Below the pieces are notes generated by a model. It saw nothing but the letters and a program-made list of their open reading frames with translations, was not told the origin of the DNA and made no database searches. Made by a program: the position numbers and the translations under genes. Positions 1 to 8,702 of a stretch of 49,676 nucleotides of DNA are shown piece after piece. Position 1 is the first letter of the stretch, and every line of letters starts with the position of its first letter. The DNA comes from Bacteroidales bacterium (GTDB lineage: Bacteria; Bacteroidota; Bacteroidia; Bacteroidales; WCHB1-69), in the NCBI GenBank assembly GCA_017613015.1, contig JAGAEQ010000048.1, positions 1 to 49,676 on the forward strand. The letters run 5' to 3'.

Positions 1-438
1 AGCCTCGGGTACGGTCACGTCAATGGCGAAGGCCTTGCGGCTCTCGATGTGGCCCTTGGTGGTGTCGAAGTGGGCGTTGCCGGGGATGACCATGCCGGGC
101 TTCACCAGATAGCTGAACAGCACATTCTCAGCCGCGCGGCCCTGGTGGGTCGGGATGACGTACTCAAAGCCGGTGATCTCGGTGATGGTGTCCTTCATGT
201 GGTAGAAGGAGCGGGCGCCGCCGTAGCTTTCGTCGCCCATCATCATCGCGCTCCACTGCCGGTCACTCATGGCGCCGGTGCCGGAATCGGTCAGCAGGTC
301 AATGTAAACGTAGTCGCTTTTCAACATGAAAATGTTGTTGTGGGCTTCGAGGAGCCATTTTTCTCTTTCTTCCCTGGTGGATTTCTTGATGGGTTCGATC
401 ATTTTGATCTTCCACGCTTCTGCAAAAGGTATTTCCAT
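1..438 (-). CDS. tnaA: Tryptophanase, N-terminal 146 residues (runs off window)
   Basis: PLP-dependent beta-eliminating lyase that splits tryptophan into indole, pyruvate and ammonia in the cytoplasm. The visible N-terminus carries IDLLTDSGTGAMSDRQW, MMMGDESYGG, PTHQGRAAEN and HFDTTKGHIESR, all typical of the tryptophanase/tyrosine phenol-lyase fold and closest, from memory, to the Porphyromonas/Bacteroides tryptophanase. The opening MEIPFAEAWKIKMIEPI matches that family's start, so the ATG at 438 is secure. The family is about 460 residues, so roughly two thirds, including the PLP lysine, lies beyond base 1. A TATCTTTG box lies upstream on the same strand. Tyrosine phenol-lyase is the main alternative, but DTTKGHIE favours tryptophanase. 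Confidence 0.9.
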   Translation of the reverse strand, partial: MEIPFAEAWKIKMIEPIKKSTREEREKWLLEAHNNIFMLKSDYVYIDLLTDSGTGAMSDRQWSAMMMGDESYGGARSFYHMKDTITEITGFEYVIPTHQGRAAENVLFSYLVKPGMVIPGNAHFDTTKGHIESRKAFAIDVTVPEA

Positions 439-501
439 AATTGTTTGAAGTTTATTTTGTTTTTTGTTATTCTGAATTGAATAAGGCAAATTGCCGCGCC
501 G

Positions 502-509
502 CAAAGATA
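502..509 (-). promoter_or_regulatory. TAnnTTTG -7 box for tnaA
   Basis: TATCTTTG on the minus strand, 63 bases before the tnaA ATG. It matches the Bacteroidetes sigma-ABfr -7 consensus. I see no convincing -33 element. It is arranged divergently from the FKBP-gene box 72 bases away, so the two genes share one short control region. Confidence 0.55.
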
Positions 510-581
510 CAAATAATTCGGATAGCTTTGCCCTCTTCGGGATTTTTTTATCCAACTATTTTCCCGTTTCGGATAATTGAG

Positions 582-589
582 TACTTTTG
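582..589 (+). promoter_or_regulatory. TAnnTTTG -7 box for the FKBP gene
   Basis: TACTTTTG, followed by GCA as is common in Bacteroidetes promoters. It lies 32 bases before the ATG at 622, implying a leader of roughly 25 bases and ruling out the in-frame ATG at 577, which would precede transcription start. Confidence 0.6.
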
Positions 590-621
590 CACTTTCAAAT
601 GAAAAAACAGAACTATCAGGT

Positions 622-1335
622 ATGAAAGCAAAGAGATTTTTCGGACTGGCGGCGGCGATGCTGCTGTTGTCGGGCGTCTGCGCCCAAAACACAAAGGAAC
701 TGAAAACCCACAAGGATTCCTTGAGTTACGCCTTCGGGCAGTACAACGGGGAGAACTTCTTCCTGAACCAATACGACTTTATCGACCTGGACGCTTTTCT
801 GGCGGGTTTTGCCGACGGCTTCAGCGTGCGTTCCTCCAAAGTGAAGGATCCGCAGCGCAGCCAATTCCTGCAAGAGTTCAGTGAAATGGCCCAGAAACGC
901 CAGCAGGAGACCCAGCAGCGGGAGAGCAGCTTCAACCGCATGGTCGGGCAGTCCATCATGGAGCAGAACCTGCGTGACGACCCTCAGGTAAAGCAGACGG
1001 CTTCAGGGCTGCAATACAAAGTGATTACAGCGGGCAAAGGCCCCAAACCCACCGAGAAGGATGTGGTGAAAGTGCATTACACGGGAACCTTTTACGACGG
1101 ACGGGTGTTCGATTCCTCCGTGCAGCGCGGCGTGCCGGCCTCCTTTGGCTTGAACCAGGTGATCAAGGGATGGACGGAAGGCTTGCAGCTGATGCCTGTG
1201 GGCAGCAAATTCAAATTCTGGATTCCCGCCGATTTGGCTTACGGGGACCGTCCGGTGGGAAATACGCCCAAAAGCGCCGGCTCCATGCTGATTTTTGAGG
1301 TGGAGCTGCTTGAAATCATCAACCCCGGAAAATAA
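622..1335 (+). CDS. FKBP-type peptidyl-prolyl cis-trans isomerase, exported
   Basis: Proline isomerase/chaperone of the periplasm, FkpA/Mip type (237 residues). Residues 1-22 are a signal peptide (hydrophobic FFGLAAAMLLLSGVCAQ; the Cys is preceded by V rather than a small residue, so a lipobox is doubtful). Residues about 25-120 are the helical N-terminal domain with a Gln/Arg-rich stretch typical of the dimerising part. The catalytic FKBP_C domain follows, with VKVHYTGTFYDGRVFDSS, VIKGWTEGLQLMPVG and IPADLAYGDR. The ATG at 622 is chosen because it begins the signal peptide and follows the promoter box at 582. The stop is immediately followed by the GTG of the next gene, suggesting coupled translation. 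Confidence 0.92.
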   Translation: MKAKRFFGLAAAMLLLSGVCAQNTKELKTHKDSLSYAFGQYNGENFFLNQYDFIDLDAFLAGFADGFSVRSSKVKDPQRSQFLQEFSEMAQKRQQETQQRESSFNRMVGQSIMEQNLRDDPQVKQTASGLQYKVITAGKGPKPTEKDVVKVHYTGTFYDGRVFDSSVQRGVPASFGLNQVIKGWTEGLQLMPVGSKFKFWIPADLAYGDRPVGNTPKSAGSMLIFEVELLEIINPGK

Positions 1336-2028
1336 GTGGCGGCGGCCTGGTGGGAAACGGAGGCTTTCCGCTTTTACGCCATGCTGGGCGGATGCGTGCT
1401 GGGAATGTATCTCCCCAAGGTGGGACGGTATTTCCGCATGTTGGCCACCATGGTTCATGAGGGCGGTCATGTGCTGACGGCTTTGCTTTTAGGCGAAAAA
1501 CCGAAAAAGGTGTCCCTGTTTGGTGACACTTCCGGCCTTGCTTTGGTGCAGACGACCGCTTCGTGGAAAGCCTTGTGCGTCGCTTTGGCGGGCTATCCCT
1601 TTCCGCCGCTCGTGGCCTTTGGCAGTTTTTGGGCCTTGGCCAACGGATGGGAGACGGAGTACCTGTGGACGGTCGTGGCCTTGACCGGGATTTTCCTGCT
1701 CTGCTACATCCGCAACCCCTTCGGTGTTTTCTGGAGCCTGTCTTTTATCGCCCTTCATCTGTTGGTGGTTTTCAAAGCACCCTTGTTCTGGGGGGAGTTT
1801 CTTGCTCGTTTGGACGCCACGGTCATTTTTGTGGATGCGGTCGGCGCCTGCCTGCAATTGGTGCGTGTCGCCTTCCGCCGCCCCGAGGCCTCCGGAGACG
1901 CGTACAACATTTCCCGTATCATCCGGATTCCGCCCCAGCTGACAGCTTTGGGCTTTACCGCCTTTGCCTTGTACATGGATTACTGCTGCATGCACCGTTT
2001 CTTTCCGCTGTTTGCAGACATTACCTAA
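1336..2028 (+). CDS. M50B-like membrane metalloprotease homologue
   Basis: Polytopic membrane protein of about 230 residues with an HEGGH zinc-binding motif (MVHEGGHVLTALLLG, residues 39-53 from the GTG) in a hydrophobic setting, as in the Peptidase_M50B-like family. Several further hydrophobic segments follow (for example TVVALTGIFLLCYI and FWSLSFIALHLLVVF). The GTG at 1336 abuts the FKBP stop; ATGs at 1381 and 1438 are alternatives, and the second would leave almost nothing before the motif. I cannot point to the third metal ligand, so activity is unproven. The substrate is unknown. The C-terminal third (GDAYNISRI...) is less conserved in my memory. It probably shares the FKBP transcript and is followed 10 bases later by the sixA-like gene. 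Confidence 0.7.
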   Translation: MAAAWWETEAFRFYAMLGGCVLGMYLPKVGRYFRMLATMVHEGGHVLTALLLGEKPKKVSLFGDTSGLALVQTTASWKALCVALAGYPFPPLVAFGSFWALANGWETEYLWTVVALTGIFLLCYIRNPFGVFWSLSFIALHLLVVFKAPLFWGEFLARLDATVIFVDAVGACLQLVRVAFRRPEASGDAYNISRIIRIPPQLTALGFTAFALYMDYCCMHRFFPLFADIT

Positions 2029-2038
2029 TTTACTGAAT

Positions 2039-2515
2039 ATGAAGAAAAAAGTCTATATTGTCCGCCATGCCAGGGCGATGGATGCCGAAAACGACCACGA
2101 ACGTCCGCTGACTGCGGCCGGTTTGGAGAAAACACGGGAGCTGGCCGCCGAATTGCTGCGGAACCAGTGCCGCATAGACGCCATTTATGCGAGTGATGCG
2201 CTACGGACGCGGCAGACGGCGGAAAGCGTGGCTGACGGGATAGGGTTTCCGCCGGAGCGGATACGCTACGAGGCGGGCCTTTACCTGACATCGGAAGAGG
2301 CCTATTTTGACGTGCTGCTTTCCTTGGACGAGGAGGTGCGCGAAGTGATGATGGTGGGGCATAATCCGGAGGTCAGCAACCTGTTCCACTTTTTCCTGCC
2401 GGATTTCACGAGCTATATGCAGACCGGCGCCTGTGCCTGCCTTTCCTTTGAGGCGGACAGCTGGCAGACCATTTTCACCGCGCCGCACCAATTGGATTTC
2501 TATTTCAAGGCTTAG
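2039..2515 (+). CDS. sixA: SixA-type phosphohistidine phosphatase (histidine phosphatase superfamily)
   Basis: Small (158 residue) cytosolic histidine phosphatase. The N-terminal RHG-type motif reads VRHARAMDAENDHERPLTAAG, with His10 as the presumed phospho-acceptor; the second conserved His lies in MMVGHNPEV. These two motifs and the length are typical of SixA, which in E. coli dephosphorylates histidine phosphotransfer domains or NPr; the target here is unknown. The start is the ATG at 2039; upstream in-frame sequence belongs to the preceding membrane-protein gene. The stop codon overlaps the stop of the convergent glycosyltransferase gene by three bases. Confidence 0.85.
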   Translation: MKKKVYIVRHARAMDAENDHERPLTAAGLEKTRELAAELLRNQCRIDAIYASDALRTRQTAESVADGIGFPPERIRYEAGLYLTSEEAYFDVLLSLDEEVREVMMVGHNPEVSNLFHFFLPDFTSYMQTGACACLSFEADSWQTIFTAPHQLDFYFKA

Positions 2516-3246
2516 TTGTTTTTCAGGTATTTGCGGACGTTGCGGAAGCGCAGGCGCAGCACGCCCCAGATGGCTTCCTTGAAGATGCCGGAGCTCATTT
2601 TGGAGCTGCCTTCCTTGCGGTCCACAAAAATGATGGGGATTTCCATGATGTTGAACCCTAGTTTCCAGATAATGTATTTCATCTCGATTTGGAAACCGTA
2701 GCCCGTGTGGCGGATGCGGCTGAAATCCAGTTTTTCCAACAGGGTGCGGCGGTAGCAGATGAAACCGGCGGTGGTGTCATGCACGGGAAGGCGCAGCATG
2801 AAACGCACGTAGGCGGAGCCGAAATACGACATCAGAATGCGGGACATGGGCCAGTTCACCACGTTCACGCCGTTGCAGTAGCGGGAGCCCACCACGGCGT
2901 CGGCTTGGTTCTCGACGGCGGCGTCGTGCAAGCGGATCAGGTCGTCGGGTTTGTGGGAGAAGTCCGCGTCCATTTCGAAAATGAAATCGTACTGGCGCTC
3001 AATGCACCACTTGAATCCATGGATGTAGGCCGTGCCTAAGCCCAGTTTGCCTTGGCGCTCCTCCAAAAAGAGCCTGCCTTCGAATTCCGGCATCAGCCCT
3101 TTGACAATGGCGGCGGTCCCGTCGGGGGAGCCGTCGTCGATAATCAGGATGTGAAACGCCTCCGGCAGGTTGAAGACATACCGTATGATTTTTTCGATAT
3201 TCTCCTTTTCGTTATAGGTGGGTATGATGACAATGCGGCTGTCCAT
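2512..3246 (-). CDS. Polyprenol monophosphomannose synthase-like glycosyltransferase family 2
   Basis: GT-A fold glycosyltransferase, 244 residues, resembling dolichol/polyprenol-phosphate mannose synthase (DPM1). It contains VIIPTYNEKENI at the N-terminus, IIDDGSPDGTA, the metal/nucleotide DxD as EMDADFSHKPDD (Asp93-Ala-Asp95), GSRY and HDTTAGF. There is no C-terminal transmembrane pair, so it is the short soluble DPM1 form. It would transfer a sugar, probably mannose, from a nucleotide donor to undecaprenyl-phosphate at the inner face of the inner membrane, feeding GT-C type enzymes. The donor sugar cannot be read from sequence. It is transcribed convergently to sixA. Confidence 0.88.
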   Translation of the reverse strand: MDSRIVIIPTYNEKENIEKIIRYVFNLPEAFHILIIDDGSPDGTAAIVKGLMPEFEGRLFLEERQGKLGLGTAYIHGFKWCIERQYDFIFEMDADFSHKPDDLIRLHDAAVENQADAVVGSRYCNGVNVVNWPMSRILMSYFGSAYVRFMLRLPVHDTTAGFICYRRTLLEKLDFSRIRHTGYGFQIEMKYIIWKLGFNIMEIPIIFVDRKEGSSKMSSGIFKEAIWGVLRLRFRNVRKYLKNN

Positions 3247-3468
3247 GGTGTAAATATTTGTGCGATAAGCTGATATTTAGTTTAAAACAAAATCCGGCAC
3301 CTTTCGGTGAATGAAATTGCAAATTTCCGAAAAAAATCCTTATGAAAAGTGGCGCTTTTGTTTTTTCAGGAAAAAAATATGCTTTTTGGGAAAACGGGCC
3401 ACTTTGCCGGGACGGAGATTTTTTTGACATTTCTTTAAAAAAAGCGTGGCGTGTTCGGGGAAAATGCG

Positions 3469-3476
3469 TACTTTTG
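3469..3476 (+). promoter_or_regulatory. TAnnTTTG -7 box
   Basis: TACTTTTGCA lies 28 bases before the ATG at 3504 and implies that this ATG, not the in-frame ATG at 3342, is used. The rest of the 257-base gap (3247-3503) is AT-rich with no other feature I can support. Confidence 0.6.
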
Positions 3477-3503
3477 CAAATTCAACACACAAAAACAACA
3501 CAA

Positions 3504-3968
3504 ATGAAACAACATTTACTTGCCGTCGCCGTCCTGCTTTCCGCAGTGGCTGCCTTCGCCCAGAACCCAAGCGCCAAGCTGCGCACCGTCCTGCAAAAAG
3601 ACACTTCTTTTGCCATTGAAGGAAGGGACGTGTCCAATGAAACGGTCAGCCCCACCTACGACATCCGCATGGAGCGAATAGTCGCCGCTGTCAGGATAGA
3701 GGATCAGGTTTACCAGAACACGGCACTGGAAATCGAAGTCGAGAAATCGGACAAGTACGCCAAACAATACAAAGGCATCACCCTGACGGTCAGGGATACT
3801 GCCACCGGAAAGAAAATCTTCCGCAAGCATTTCTCCAAATCCTATCTGTACGGTTTCGCCGACAAAACCTTGCATATCGGCGTGGACAACACCCTTTTGC
3901 AAATGCTGGTCGCTAAAACGGCGGACGGACAGTGGGTGGCGGAAATCCGCAAAGAGGGCATCTATTAG
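3504..3968 (+). CDS. Small exported protein of unknown function
   Basis: 154-residue protein with a clean signal peptide (MKQHLLAVAVLLSAVAAFAQ, residues 1-20). The mature part is mixed charged/hydrophobic with alternating beta-like segments (YKGITLTVRDTATGKKIF, LLQMLVAKTADGQWVAEI). I do not recognise a family. It is preceded by its own promoter box and followed after 54 AT-rich bases by the peptide transporter gene, with no terminator visible between them, so the two may be co-transcribed. Likely periplasmic, since there is no lipobox Cys and no T9SS sorting domain. Confidence 0.75.
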   Translation: MKQHLLAVAVLLSAVAAFAQNPSAKLRTVLQKDTSFAIEGRDVSNETVSPTYDIRMERIVAAVRIEDQVYQNTALEIEVEKSDKYAKQYKGITLTVRDTATGKKIFRKHFSKSYLYGFADKTLHIGVDNTLLQMLVAKTADGQWVAEIRKEGIY

Positions 3969-4022
3969 CCTGCCCCCTTCCTCCCTCGCATACAATAAAA
4001 TATAACTAATAACTAAAATTTA

Positions 4023-5717
4023 ATGATTATGGAGTTTCTTAAAAATCTGTGGCTGAATTATTCCACAGGAGTGGTGTTCGGGGCCATTCTGGTCATTGTC
4101 ATTCCTTTCCTGGTCTTCTATCTGAAGAAGGCGAAAGAGCATCCGAAGGGTCTGGTGGCGGCTGCGCTCAGCAATATGGGTGAGCGTTTCGGCTACTATA
4201 TCATGAACGCCATCCTGCTGTTGTTCATTGTGTCCAAGTTCGGATTGCCGGACGGCACAGCGGGACTGATTTATTCCGTGTTTTATTTCGGCATTTATGT
4301 GCTCAGTCTGGTGGGCGGTATCATCGCCGACCGTACCCAGAACTACAACCGGACCATCCAATGGGGTCTGATTATCATGGCTATAGGCTATGTAGCTTTG
4401 GCTATCCCCTTGTTCAGCAAAGTGGACGGCATCATCACCAACGGCAACGGCATGTGGTGGGGCATTCTGATTTTCACCTGCTTCGCACTGCTCTGCATTG
4501 CTTTCGGTAACGGTCTGTTCAAAGGAAATTTGCAGGCGTTGGTCGGTCAGATGTACGATAATTTCGAGGCCGAGGCTGCCCAAAAGGGACCGGAGGCGTT
4601 GGCGGAAGCCAAGGACAAACGCGACAGCGGTTTCCAGATTTTCTACGTGTTCATCAACATCGGTGGTGTGATTGCCCCCTTTGTGGCTCCTGTGTTGCGC
4701 AGCTGGTGGCTGAAAATCCACAACTTTGTCTACAATGCGGACATGCCGGCGCTTTGCCACCAATACCTTGCCAACGGTCAGGTCACGACCAAGTTTGAGG
4801 AGACAATGGCCAATTCCGTCATCGGAGATCCTGCCTCCTTTACCAACCTGACCCAGTTCAGTTCCGATTATATAGATGTGTACAACACCGGCATCCACTA
4901 TGCGTTCATCGCTTCCATGCTGGCCATGTTCATCTCTCTGGTCATCTTCTTTGTCAATAAGAACAGATTCCCGCAGCCCGCTAAAAAGACGGCGGCGGAG
5001 AGTGTTGGCTATTCCGCGGAGGAGAAGGCTGCCATGGCCAAGGAAATCAAACAGCGTATGGCCGCTCTGTTTGCCGTGCTGGGTATCGCCGTTTTCTTCT
5101 GGCTTTCGTTCCACCAGAACGGACAGTCACTTTCCGTGTTTGCCCGTGACTTTGTCAATTCCGACCAGATTGACCCTGAGATTTGGCAGGCGCTCAATCC
5201 TTTGTTCGTCATTGTGCTGACCCCCATCATCATGGTGCTGTTCGCTTCGTTGGCCCGCAAAGGCAAACCGGTTTCCACGCCGCGTAAGATTGCCTTGGGT
5301 ATGGGCATTGCCGGTTGCGCTTACCTCTTCCTGATGATTTTCTCCATTGTGAGCAACTATCCTTCCGGAAACGAATTCCGGGCGATGGATGCCGCTGCCA
5401 TGATGCAGGAGGGTTTGGCGAAAGCCGCTCCCTGGGTGATGATTGTCACCTATTTCTTCCTCACTGTGGCGGAACTCTTCATCTCTCCGCTGGGTTTGTC
5501 CTTTGTTTCCAAGGTGGCTCCGCGCCACATGGTGGGTTTGTGCCAGGGCTTGTGGCTCGGTGCGACCGCCATCGGCAACCTCTTCATTTTTGTCGGACCG
5601 ATAATGCTGAACAACTGGCCGATATGGCAGTGCTGGGGCGTGTTCCTCGCCATCTGCTTAGTTTCCATGTGCGTGATGTTCGGCATGGTGAAATGGCTTG
5701 AAAGAGTGACGGAATAG
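4023..5717 (+). CDS. POT-family proton-coupled oligopeptide transporter
   Basis: Inner-membrane importer of di- and tripeptides driven by proton symport (major facilitator superfamily, POT/PTR family). The signature ExxERFxYY appears as SNMGERFGYY (Glu54, Arg55 and Phe56 with Tyr58-Tyr59); the second family region GLFKGNLQALVGQMY is also present. Length 564 residues and many hydrophobic helices fit a 14-helix bacterial POT protein, with a long insertion around residues 225-290. ATG at 4023 is used; an ATG two codons later is equally possible. A strong rho-independent terminator follows. Peptide uptake fits the amino-acid catabolic genes elsewhere in the window. Confidence 0.93.
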   Translation: MIMEFLKNLWLNYSTGVVFGAILVIVIPFLVFYLKKAKEHPKGLVAAALSNMGERFGYYIMNAILLLFIVSKFGLPDGTAGLIYSVFYFGIYVLSLVGGIIADRTQNYNRTIQWGLIIMAIGYVALAIPLFSKVDGIITNGNGMWWGILIFTCFALLCIAFGNGLFKGNLQALVGQMYDNFEAEAAQKGPEALAEAKDKRDSGFQIFYVFINIGGVIAPFVAPVLRSWWLKIHNFVYNADMPALCHQYLANGQVTTKFEETMANSVIGDPASFTNLTQFSSDYIDVYNTGIHYAFIASMLAMFISLVIFFVNKNRFPQPAKKTAAESVGYSAEEKAAMAKEIKQRMAALFAVLGIAVFFWLSFHQNGQSLSVFARDFVNSDQIDPEIWQALNPLFVIVLTPIIMVLFASLARKGKPVSTPRKIALGMGIAGCAYLFLMIFSIVSNYPSGNEFRAMDAAAMMQEGLAKAAPWVMIVTYFFLTVAELFISPLGLSFVSKVAPRHMVGLCQGLWLGATAIGNLFIFVGPIMLNNWPIWQCWGVFLAICLVSMCVMFGMVKWLERVTE

Positions 5718-5740
5718 AACTGTCACATCCTAATTGTTAA

Positions 5741-5769
5741 AGGAGGAGTGTTGCGCTCCTCCTTTTTTT
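5741..5769 (+). terminator. Rho-independent terminator after the POT transporter
   Basis: AGGAGGAG pairs with CTCCTCCT across a 7-base loop, followed by seven T. It separates the transporter from mutS. Confidence 0.85.
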
Positions 5770-5800
5770 GACCAAGCAAAGGTTTTTAGCCGATTTTTAG

Positions 5801-5808
5801 TATTTTTG
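5801..5808 (+). promoter_or_regulatory. TAnnTTTG -7 box for mutS
   Basis: TATTTTTG, 12 bases before the ATG at 5821 and 24 before the ATG at 5833. The short distance slightly favours the second ATG or a near-leaderless mRNA. Confidence 0.5.
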
Positions 5809-5820
5809 TTTCAGTAAACA

Positions 5821-8469
5821 ATGCAGGAGAAAATGGCGAGAAATAAAAGACAAGCGACGTTAAACGAAAGTGTTGCATCGGACAACCAGACCCCCTTGAT
5901 GCGGCAGTACTATTCGTTCAAGGCGAAGTATCCCGAGGCGCTGCTGCTTTTTCGTGTCGGGGATTTCTACGAAACCTACGGCGAGGATGCGGTCAAGGCT
6001 TCCGGAATATTGGGCATTGTGCTGACGCATCGCTCCAATGGCGCGTCCGCCGGTGTGGAGATGGCGGGATTTCCCTACCATGCGCTGGACACCTATTTGC
6101 CCAAGCTGGTGCGTTCCGGTCTGAAAGTCGCCATTTGTGATCAGCTGGAGGACCCCAAAACCACCAAGACCTTGGTCAAACGCGGCGTGACGGAATTGGT
6201 TACGCCGAGCGTCTCTTATAACGACAAAGTACTGGAAACCAAGCGGAACAATTTTCTCGGCAGCGTGCACATGGAGGAGAAGCAGTGCGGTTTGGCCTTG
6301 CTGGACATTTCCACCGGAGAGTTCTACATTTCCCAAGGCTCGGACGATTACATACGGAAACTGCTCCAAAGTTTCGCCCCGGCGGAGGTGGTGCTCGAAA
6401 AACGCAAGCGCGAGGAGTTTTTCCGGCGTTTCGGGGAGCATTACCTGTGCACCACTTTTGAGGATTGGGTGTTTACCACCGATTTCGCCCGTTCCCTGCT
6501 GTTGCGTCATTTTCAGGTGCATTCCCTGAAAGGTTTCGGCGTGGAGGATTTGCCGCTCGGCATTGTCGCCGGTGGGGCCGCCATGCACTATTTGTTTGAA
6601 ACCCAGCATACCCAGATTGAGCACATCACCCATGTCGCCCGGATTGAGGCGGAACAGTACGTGTGGATGGATCCGTTCACCATACGGAACCTGGAACTGA
6701 TAGACGCCGCCCATCCGGAGGCCGTCACCCTGTTTTCGGTGATGGATTACACCCTGTCGCCCATGGGGTCGCGCATGCTTCGCCGCTGGCTGCTGCTGCC
6801 GCTGAAGGACAAAGCGGAAATCGATGCGCGTTTGGATGCGGTGGAGGCGATGGTGCAGCGGGAGGACTGGCGGCTGTCGGCGGAAACCCCTTTGCAGGAG
6901 GTCGGGGATTTGGAACGCCTGATTTCCAAAGTGGCGATAGGGAAAGCCAATCCGAGGGAAATGCTGCAAATGCTCCGTTCCCTACAGGCGGTAAGCGCTG
7001 TACGTGGCCTTTGCGCGGCTTCGGACACCCCTTCGATTGCCGGTATGGCGGAAATCCTAGACGACTGTCCCGAACTGACCGGACGCATACGCCAGGTGTT
7101 AAGCCCGGACGCGCCTATGCTGCTGTCCAAGGGCGGCATTATCCGGGAGGGCGTGGATGAGGAGCTGGACCAGTTGCGCTCCATCGCCTATTCCGGAAAG
7201 GATTACCTGATGCGTTTGCAGCAAGCGGAGTCGGAGCGGACAGGCATCCCGTCCTTGAAAATCGGATACAACAACGTGTTCGGTTACTATCTGGAGGTGA
7301 CCAACGCGCACAAGGACAAGGTGCCGCAGGAGTGGATACGCAAGCAGACCCTGACCAACGCGGAACGCTACATTACCGAAGAGCTGAAAGAATACGAGTC
7401 GAAAATCTTGGGCGCCGAGGAGAAGATCATGGAGATAGAGCAGCGTCTATATGCCGCTTTGCTGCAAGAGTCCCTTGCCTATGTGCCTAAGGTGCAGGCG
7501 AGTGCCCGCTGCATGGCCCGTTTGGACGTGCTGTACAGTTTCGCCACCTTGGCGGTGCGGCGGCGTTACGTCCGTCCGGAAATCAACGATTCCTACGCGA
7601 TAGACATCAAAAACGGAAGGCATCCGGTGATAGAGGCCTGCCTGCCTCCGGGGGAGCAGTACATTGCCAACGACGTGTACATGGACAACCAATCGCAGCA
7701 GATTCTGATGATTACGGGTCCCAACATGTCCGGAAAATCGGCCTTGCTCCGTCAGGTGGCCCTGATTGTCCTTATGGCGCAGACAGGCTCTTTCGTCCCT
7801 GCGGATGCGGCCTCTATCGGCTTGACAGACAAAATTTTCACCAGAGTGGGGGCTTCGGACAACCTTTCTTCCGGGGAATCGACGTTCATGGTGGAGATGA
7901 ACGAGACGGCGAGCATACTGAACAACATTTCCAGCCGCAGTTTGGTGCTGTTGGATGAAATCGGGCGGGGTACGAGCACCTTTGACGGGGTGTCCATCGC
8001 CTGGGCCATTGCCGAATACCTGCACGAGCATCCGGTTTGCCGGGCGAAAGTGCTGTTTGCCACCCACTACCATGAGCTGAACCAAATGGCATCCCGATTC
8101 AAGCGGATAAAGAATTTCCATGTGACGGTCAAGGAGGCGGGAAACCGGATCATTTTCCTGCGCAAACTGGCGGGCGGAGGGACGGAGCACAGTTTCGGCA
8201 TCCATGTGGCCCGTATGGCGGGCATGCCTGCCTCGGTGGTGCGCACGGCCGGGGAAATCCTGAAAAAACTGGAGGCCTCCGAGCATCAGGACATGAACCG
8301 CCGTCTGGAAACCTTGAAAAAAGAGGAAGCGATGCAGCTGAGCTTTGTCACCTTGGACGATCCGCTGCTGATACAGATCAAAGAGGACATCCTGCAAACG
8401 GACATAGACACCCTTACGCCGGTGGAGGCCTTGATGAAACTGCATTCCATTAAGAAATTGTTGGAATAA
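5821..8469 (+). CDS. mutS: DNA mismatch repair protein MutS
   Basis: Recognises base mismatches and small loops and starts methyl-independent mismatch repair with MutL. 882 residues, normal for MutS1. The N-terminal mismatch-binding domain carries the F-x-E reader as GDFYETYGEDA (Phe49, Glu51). The connector, lever and clamp domains follow (LKIGYNNVFGYYLEVT in the lever/clamp region). The C-terminal ABC ATPase has Walker A GPNMSGKS near residue 633, STFMVEM, Walker B LVLLDEIGRGTSTFDG near 710 and the ATHYHEL switch. ATG at 5821 or 5833 (MARNKRQ) is possible. It is monocistronic as far as visible, with its own promoter box; no clear terminator follows in 8470-8640. Confidence 0.97.
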   Translation: MQEKMARNKRQATLNESVASDNQTPLMRQYYSFKAKYPEALLLFRVGDFYETYGEDAVKASGILGIVLTHRSNGASAGVEMAGFPYHALDTYLPKLVRSGLKVAICDQLEDPKTTKTLVKRGVTELVTPSVSYNDKVLETKRNNFLGSVHMEEKQCGLALLDISTGEFYISQGSDDYIRKLLQSFAPAEVVLEKRKREEFFRRFGEHYLCTTFEDWVFTTDFARSLLLRHFQVHSLKGFGVEDLPLGIVAGGAAMHYLFETQHTQIEHITHVARIEAEQYVWMDPFTIRNLELIDAAHPEAVTLFSVMDYTLSPMGSRMLRRWLLLPLKDKAEIDARLDAVEAMVQREDWRLSAETPLQEVGDLERLISKVAIGKANPREMLQMLRSLQAVSAVRGLCAASDTPSIAGMAEILDDCPELTGRIRQVLSPDAPMLLSKGGIIREGVDEELDQLRSIAYSGKDYLMRLQQAESERTGIPSLKIGYNNVFGYYLEVTNAHKDKVPQEWIRKQTLTNAERYITEELKEYESKILGAEEKIMEIEQRLYAALLQESLAYVPKVQASARCMARLDVLYSFATLAVRRRYVRPEINDSYAIDIKNGRHPVIEACLPPGEQYIANDVYMDNQSQQILMITGPNMSGKSALLRQVALIVLMAQTGSFVPADAASIGLTDKIFTRVGASDNLSSGESTFMVEMNETASILNNISSRSLVLLDEIGRGTSTFDGVSIAWAIAEYLHEHPVCRAKVLFATHYHELNQMASRFKRIKNFHVTVKEAGNRIIFLRKLAGGGTEHSFGIHVARMAGMPASVVRTAGEILKKLEASEHQDMNRRLETLKKEEAMQLSFVTLDDPLLIQIKEDILQTDIDTLTPVEALMKLHSIKKLLE

Positions 8470-8651
8470 AGATGGCGTTTTTGCGCTTTTTTCGGAATAT
8501 TACTTCCATTTTTCGCTTTCCTTCCGGGCTTTCCTTCGGTAAAATCTCATGGATTTTTATAAAAAACATTATATAATCATTTGATTTAAAGAAAGAAAAT
8601 AAAAATATAAAGTTTTTTCGCAAAAATAGACGAATGTACATTGGATTGTGC

Positions 8652-8659
8652 TACTTTTG
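8652..8659 (+). promoter_or_regulatory. TAnnTTTG -7 box for the Glu-rich lipoprotein
   Basis: TACTTTTGCA, 43 bases before the ATG at 8703. The sequence upstream to the end of mutS (8470-8640) is AT-rich and I see no other gene in it. Confidence 0.65.
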
Positions 8660-8702
8660 CAAAGTAGTAAATTTATTTAACAACCTAAAAATTTATACTA
8701 GT

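Noticed and set aside
8450..8641. 63-codon frame on the minus strand after mutS
   Set aside because: Phe/Lys/Ile-rich translation of AT-rich intergenic DNA overlapping the mutS 3' end; no promoter, no recognisable domain.
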